The notes under the pieces are model-generated. The model had not been told where the DNA came from and searched no databases. It saw only the letters and a program-made list of their open reading frames with translations. Positions 6,696 through 9,214 of a stretch of DNA of 9,214 nt are shown here, piece by piece. This stretch comes from an uncultured Eubacteriales bacterium (GTDB lineage: Bacteria > Bacillota > Clostridia > UMGS1810): positions 1 to 9,214 of the forward strand of contig USKN01000062.1 in the NCBI GenBank assembly GCA_900555295.1. The letters run 5' to 3'. Position numbers and translations under genes: made by a program. Position 1 is the stretch's first letter; the number at the start of each line of letters is the position of its first letter.

Positions 6696-7232
6696 ATGCA
6701 ATGGCAACAGGCAAAAGACGATTACATAAACGGCGCACTTAATTTAAAACAAATAAGCGAAAAATACGGCATAAAGTATTCGGCTGTTTTATACCGCTCC
6801 AAAAAAGAGGGCTGGGAAAAACAGCCCGAAACCGAAGATACATCATATGAAACCCAAACCGATACCGCCAAACAAAACGATTCAATACGTCAAAGACGTA
6901 TACTTGAGCTGTCGGATATGCTTTTAGATAAAATAAAAGACTCAATATCGGAGCTTGATAAAAGCATTGTTAAAACCAAAGAGCGTCAAAAAAACATTGA
7001 ATATGACGCTGAAAGCAAAAAACCGATTAACGAAACGGTGGAAGAAAGCGAAAAAGTAAACATAATTTCGGGTATGGTTGATAAAACGGGCATAAAACAA
7101 CTTGTATCAACACTTAAAGATATAAAAGATATTCATATGGATTTATGCAACGACAACACAGGCGATGAACAAGTAAGCGGTGTTGTGCTTTTGGGCGATG
7201 TAGATGAGCAAACGCTTGAAGGCGGCGATTAG
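6696..7232 (+). CDS. Terminase small subunit-like helix-turn-helix protein
   Basis: This is a 178-residue protein. Residues 3-42 (WQQAKDDYINGALNLKQISE, then a KYGIKYSAVLYRSKKEGW segment) match the N-terminal helix-turn-helix of Firmicutes phage small terminases, which recognises the packaging site. A charged helical middle (about 65-130) probably forms the oligomerisation coiled coil. TGIKQLVSTLKDIKDIHMDL at about 129-148 resembles the conserved KQL-ALKDLKEIQ block of this group. The last 30 residues are acidic. A small terminase normally precedes the large terminase and stands upstream of the head genes. Here it is the last gene of the module, after the capsid gene, with no large terminase in the window. 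The ribosome binding site is weak (GGGTG, 8 bases before ATG). It could instead be a DNA-binding regulator derived from a TerS gene. Confidence 0.6.
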   Translation: MQWQQAKDDYINGALNLKQISEKYGIKYSAVLYRSKKEGWEKQPETEDTSYETQTDTAKQNDSIRQRRILELSDMLLDKIKDSISELDKSIVKTKERQKNIEYDAESKKPINETVEESEKVNIISGMVDKTGIKQLVSTLKDIKDIHMDLCNDNTGDEQVSGVVLLGDVDEQTLEGGD

Positions 7233-7243
7233 TTAAATTTATA

Positions 7244-7284
7244 TAAAGACAGTTGCAGTATTTTTGCAATTGTCTTTATTTTTT
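7244..7284 (+). terminator. Intrinsic terminator of the capsid module
   Basis: A 14-bp stem (7244-7257 paired with 7265-7278, one G-U pair) with a 7-nt loop is followed by six T residues at 7279-7284. It lies 11 bases after the TerS-like stop codon and cleanly ends the four-gene unit. Confidence 0.9.
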
Positions 7285-7331
7285 GGAGCATAAACCCAAA
7301 TGCCGTGTTGCTTTATCTGCGTAAAAAGTAA

Positions 7332-7360
7332 TTGACAAAGCCGCAAACGAGGTGTATAAT
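7332..7360 (+). promoter_or_regulatory. Consensus promoter of the putative antitoxin RNA
   Basis: TTGACA (7332-7337) and TATAAT (7355-7360) are separated by 17 bp, a full match to the SigA consensus. No ORF of useful size follows. The transcript, starting near 7367, would run into the terminator at 7409-7447. This suggests a short, highly expressed non-coding RNA. The bases between 7285 and 7331 hold no further feature that I can support. Confidence 0.85.
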
Positions 7361-7366
7361 AATAAC

Positions 7367-7453
7367 ATAAAAGGCAGTCTGTTGAACGGCTTGCCAATGA
7401 GAACTAAAAAATTAGCCGCTGCATTTGGTCGTGTAGGCGGCTAATTTGCTTTT
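7367..7453 (+). ncRNA. Putative antisense antitoxin RNA, about 87 nt
   Basis: The predicted transcript begins near 7367 after a perfect promoter and ends at the U run 7450-7453. It has no ribosome binding site or coding frame. Its 5' half can fold into an imperfect hairpin, GGCAGTCT (7373-7380) with GGCTTGCC (7388-7395) around the loop GTTGAAC, which contains the UUGA U-turn type sequence seen in antisense RNA loops. Its 3' half is the shared terminator and is complementary to the end of the minus-strand peptide gene and its terminator, with an overlap of roughly 45-50 nt. Size and layout resemble RNA II of the pAD1 par locus. The RNA itself is predicted, not observed. Confidence 0.6.
7409..7447. 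terminator. Shared bidirectional terminator of the toxin and antitoxin RNAs
   Basis: AAATTAGCCGC (7409-7419) and GCGGCTAATTT (7437-7447) form a perfect 11-bp stem. On the minus strand the stem runs into six T residues. On the plus strand it is followed by GC and four T residues. The TAG stop codon of the small peptide (7443-7441) lies inside the stem, so both convergent RNAs end over the same bases. Confidence 0.85.
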
Positions 7454-7515
7454 ATATGAAAAACCATAAGAAATATGATTGTTAAAATCAAAACTTTTAA
7501 TATTTTCCTCTTCAA
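7441..7515 (-). CDS. Putative type I toxin: 24-residue hydrophobic peptide
   Basis: A TTG start at 7515-7513 opens a 24-codon frame ending in TAG at 7443-7441. The peptide starts MKRKILKVLI and ends MVFHIKAN. Residues 5-19 are almost all Ile, Leu, Val, Phe, Met or Thr behind a basic N-terminus, giving a short membrane-inserting helix like the Ibs, TisB or Fst toxins. AAGGGGGTGG at 7530-7521 is a strong ribosome binding site with 5 bases to the TTG. A GTG at 7524 is in frame but lies within that site. The gene has a near-consensus promoter, a leader of about 92 nt and a terminator that overlaps its stop codon. A convergent promoter drives an antisense RNA from the other side. The organisation matches type I toxins; I found no family resemblance in the peptide itself, and toxicity is inferred. 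Confidence 0.55.
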   Translation of the reverse strand: MKRKILKVLILTIIFLMVFHIKAN

Positions 7516-7607
7516 AGCAACCACCCCCTTCCGTATGTAATACAGATACAGAGGCAAGCCGTCCGCAAAAGTGTTCATTTTCAAACTGCCTGTCGAATTG
7601 CTTCGAC
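7516..7607 (-). promoter_or_regulatory. Structured 5' leader of the putative toxin mRNA
   Basis: The predicted message starts near 7607 with a perfect terminal hairpin, GTCGAA-GCAA-TTCGAC (7607-7592), closed by a GNRA tetraloop. Such a 5' helix protects type I toxin mRNAs from decay. A second hairpin (7546-7540 with 7536-7530, one G-U pair, loop TAC) abuts the Shine-Dalgarno and takes up its first base, so translation may be restrained until refolding. Between them lies a possible larger stem made by GGCAG (7590-7586) and TTGCC (7557-7553). Confidence 0.5.
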
Positions 7608-7613
7608 TGTAAT

Positions 7614-7642
7614 ATTATACATCAACCCTTTGTATTTTTCAA
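7614..7642 (-). promoter_or_regulatory. Promoter of the putative toxin mRNA
   Basis: On the minus strand TTGAAA (7642-7637) and TATAAT (7619-7614) are 17 bp apart. The predicted start at about 7607 falls exactly at the base of the 5' hairpin. The sequence from 7643 to 7724 is AT-rich with nothing else that I can support. Confidence 0.75.
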
Positions 7643-7724
7643 TATTTTTTAACCCATAACATTCATTTTATCGAAATTTTTAAAGATATTTTATATTTAT
7701 TTGTATAATTGTTGTTATTTTTTG

Positions 7725-7753
7725 TTGATTTTTAAAGTATAAAATGATATAAT
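7725..7753 (+). promoter_or_regulatory. Extended -10 promoter of the MATE transporter gene
   Basis: TTGATT (7725-7730) and TATAAT (7748-7753) are 17 bp apart, with TGA just before TATAAT as an extended -10. The predicted start is near 7760, about 29 bases before the ATG. No binding site or attenuator is apparent in this short leader. Confidence 0.75.
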
Positions 7754-7788
7754 AAAGTATATAAAATAAAAAACAGCGAGGAAATTTA

Positions 7789-9144
7789 ATGAATACCACA
7801 GCAAAAACCGAAAATAAAATGGGTACAATGCAAATAAAAAAATTACTTATTACGATGTCGCTGCCTATGATAGCGTCTATGCTTGTACAGGCACTGTATA
7901 ACGTTGTTGACAGCATATTTGTATCACGCATAAGCGAAAATGCGCTTACCGCCGTATCGCTTGCTTTTCCGTATCAAAACCTTATGATTGCCATTGCAAC
8001 GGGAACGGGTGTGGGTGTAAACGCTCTGCTTTCACGTTCGCTCGGCGAAAAAAACTTTGAGCGTGCAAACAAATGTGCATGCACAGGTATATTTCTTGCG
8101 GCGTTAAGTTATATTGTTATTGCAATATCGGGCATTTTATTTTCACGTAAATTTTTTGAAGTACAAACAGATATTGCCGAAATTATCGATATGGGACATT
8201 CGTATATGATTATATGTACGGTTCTGTCGTTTGGTATTTTTCTTGAAATTATGTTTGAACGATTGCTCCAATCAACGGGCAAAACCATTTATTCAATGTA
8301 CAGCCAGGGCATAGGCGCAATAATTAATATTATATTTGACCCTATTTTAATATTCGGTATGTTCGGCTTTCCCAAAATGGGCATAGCGGGCGCTGCCGCC
8401 GCAACGGTATTCGGGCAAATTGTGGCAATGATATTTGCATTTATATTTAACATAACAAAAAATCACGAAATAAGCATAAAGGCGCAATATTTTAAAAACA
8501 ACGGCAAAATTATAAAAGGTATATACGCAATAAGCGTACCGTCTATACTTATGATGAGCATAGGCTCGGTAATGACGTTTTGCTTAAATAAAATATTAAT
8601 AGCGTTTACCGCAACGGCAACAGCGGTATTCGGAGTATACTTTAAACTTCAAAGCTTTGTGTTTATGCCTATATTTGGACTTAATAACGGTATGATACCC
8701 ATAATTGCATACAATTACGGTGCGCGCAAAAAAGATCGTGTGGTTGCGGCAATAAAAATGGGAGCATTGTTTGCCGAATCGTTTATGCTTATAGGCGTTA
8801 TCTTATTTCAGTTTTGCCCCAAAACACTACTGGGATTTTTTAACGCAAGCGACACTATGATGACAATTGGCGTTGCGGCACTTCGCATTATAAGCATACA
8901 TTTTTTAATGGCGGGAATAAGTATTATATCGTCGGCGACATTTCAGGCATTGGGCTCGGGAGTGCTTTCGCTTATTGTATCGCTTATCCGTCAGGTGTTT
9001 GTGTTAATTCCCGCGGCATATCTTTTGTCGCTTACGGGAAATGTAAATAATGTTTGGTGGTCGTTCCCCATTGCCGAAGTTGTTGCGGTAATAATATGCG
9101 TAATGTTTTTAAAAAGACTTGTGGATAAGAGGTTTGGTGAATAA
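7789..9144 (+). CDS. MATE-family multidrug/sodium antiporter (MepA-like)
   Basis: This 451-residue integral membrane protein has about 12 hydrophobic segments in two halves, the normal MATE layout and length. Such proteins export cationic drugs or metabolites using a Na+ or H+ gradient. Recognisable blocks are LPMIASMLVQALYNVVDSIF (25-44, with the conserved Asp41 of helix 1), the GTGVGVNALLSRSLGEKN segment (about 72-89), LQSTGKT (160-166), the NIIFDPILIFG stretch (180-190), and, in the second half, LQSFVFMPIFGLNNGMIPII (287-306), AYNYGARKKDRV and SATFQALGSG (382-391). GAGG at 7778-7781 lies 7 bases before the ATG. The gene has its own promoter and no visible partner gene. Substrate cannot be told from the sequence; close relatives are MepA-type multidrug pumps. 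Confidence 0.93.
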   Translation: MNTTAKTENKMGTMQIKKLLITMSLPMIASMLVQALYNVVDSIFVSRISENALTAVSLAFPYQNLMIAIATGTGVGVNALLSRSLGEKNFERANKCACTGIFLAALSYIVIAISGILFSRKFFEVQTDIAEIIDMGHSYMIICTVLSFGIFLEIMFERLLQSTGKTIYSMYSQGIGAIINIIFDPILIFGMFGFPKMGIAGAAAATVFGQIVAMIFAFIFNITKNHEISIKAQYFKNNGKIIKGIYAISVPSILMMSIGSVMTFCLNKILIAFTATATAVFGVYFKLQSFVFMPIFGLNNGMIPIIAYNYGARKKDRVVAAIKMGALFAESFMLIGVILFQFCPKTLLGFFNASDTMMTIGVAALRIISIHFLMAGISIISSATFQALGSGVLSLIVSLIRQVFVLIPAAYLLSLTGNVNNVWWSFPIAEVVAVIICVMFLKRLVDKRFGE

Positions 9145-9161
9145 TTTAAACTCGGTGCGGC

Positions 9162-9208
9162 AAAACGAAAGCGTTTTTCTACACCCTCTTTTAGGGGCTT
9201 TAGAAAAA
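9162..9208. terminator. Weak candidate terminator region after the MATE gene
   Basis: Two overlapping hairpins are possible. AAAACG (9162-9167) with CGTTTT (9172-9177) has a 4-nt loop but only a short T run. TTTTTCTA (9174-9181) with TAGAAAAA (9201-9208) encloses CCCT/AGGG. The two share bases and exclude each other. Either could end the MATE transcript, but neither is a strong intrinsic terminator, and the window stops 6 bases later. Confidence 0.4.
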
Positions 9209-9214
9209 TAGTGC

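Larger units (their letters stand above)
7372..7591. repeat. Composite inverted repeat flanking the toxin-antitoxin locus
   Basis: ACGGCTTGCC (7386-7395) recurs as its exact complement GGCAAGCCGT (7553-7562), and AGGCAGT (7372-7378) recurs as ACTGCCT (7585-7591). The order is mirrored, with 7 bp between the two parts on the left and 22 bp on the right. Because the two promoters face each other, both RNAs carry the same module, AGGCAGT followed by ACGGCTTGCC, near their 5' ends. Confidence 0.75.

Noticed and set aside
7372..7591. The inverted repeats as ends of a small transposable element (MITE)
   Set aside because: The two arms differ in internal spacing, no target-site duplication is apparent, and promoters, terminator and ORF inside explain the structure better as a toxin-antitoxin locus.
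4018..7788. Direct repeats (att sites) bounding the phage module
   Set aside because: I compared the spacers on both sides (4018-4319 and 7233-7788) by eye and found no convincing direct repeat, tRNA gene end or integrase. A systematic repeat search could still find one.
1..9214. CRISPR array, tRNA, rRNA or insertion sequence
   Set aside because: No regularly spaced repeats, cloverleaf, rRNA-like stretch or transposase frame was seen.

Overview
The window looks like chromosomal DNA of a low-GC Gram-positive bacterium of the class Clostridia, probably an uncultured gut lineage. The support is AT-rich intergenic DNA, strong AGGAGG-type ribosome binding sites, near-consensus SigA promoters with 17-bp spacers, a surface protein with three SLH domains, and protein families typical of Firmicutes. 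The assignment to Clostridia is inference; there is no rRNA or other phylogenetic marker here.

Left part, minus strand (33-4086). A perfect bidirectional hairpin terminator closes a two-gene XRE repressor / ImmA-like metallopeptidase operon. The operon is driven by a consensus promoter that overlaps inverted repeats, so autoregulation is likely. The peptidase is unusual in having a membrane segment and a His/Cys-rich C-terminal module. Upstream of it lies a long gene for a secreted, S-layer-anchored phosphodiester glycosidase (NAGPA family), with its own extended -10 promoter.

Middle part, plus strand (about 4172-7284). A short phage-derived module encodes an acidic scaffold-like protein, an N4-gp56 family major capsid protein, a 91-aa head-associated small protein and a TerS-like helix-turn-helix protein. 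It starts with a structured leader and ends with a strong intrinsic terminator. No large terminase, portal, protease, tail, lysis or integrase gene is present in the window. The order, with TerS last, is not that of an ordinary phage head operon. This is either a rearranged prophage remnant or a compact domesticated capsid island. The capsid gene has a striking 16-bp-arm hairpin placed exactly between its Shine-Dalgarno sequence and its start codon.

Right part (7285-9214). A gap of about 500 bp without a long gene holds what appears to be a type I toxin-antitoxin locus. It has two convergent promoters, a shared bidirectional terminator, a 24-codon hydrophobic peptide on the minus strand, and an antisense RNA of about 87 nt on the plus strand. 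The two RNAs carry matching sequence modules near their 5' ends, which appear in the DNA as inverted repeats. A MATE-family efflux transporter with its own extended -10 promoter ends the window.

The regulator pair, the glycosidase and the MATE pump have separate transcription signals and need not work together. The strongest leads are the type I toxin-antitoxin candidate, the hairpin-separated ribosome binding site of the capsid gene, and the minimal capsid operon.
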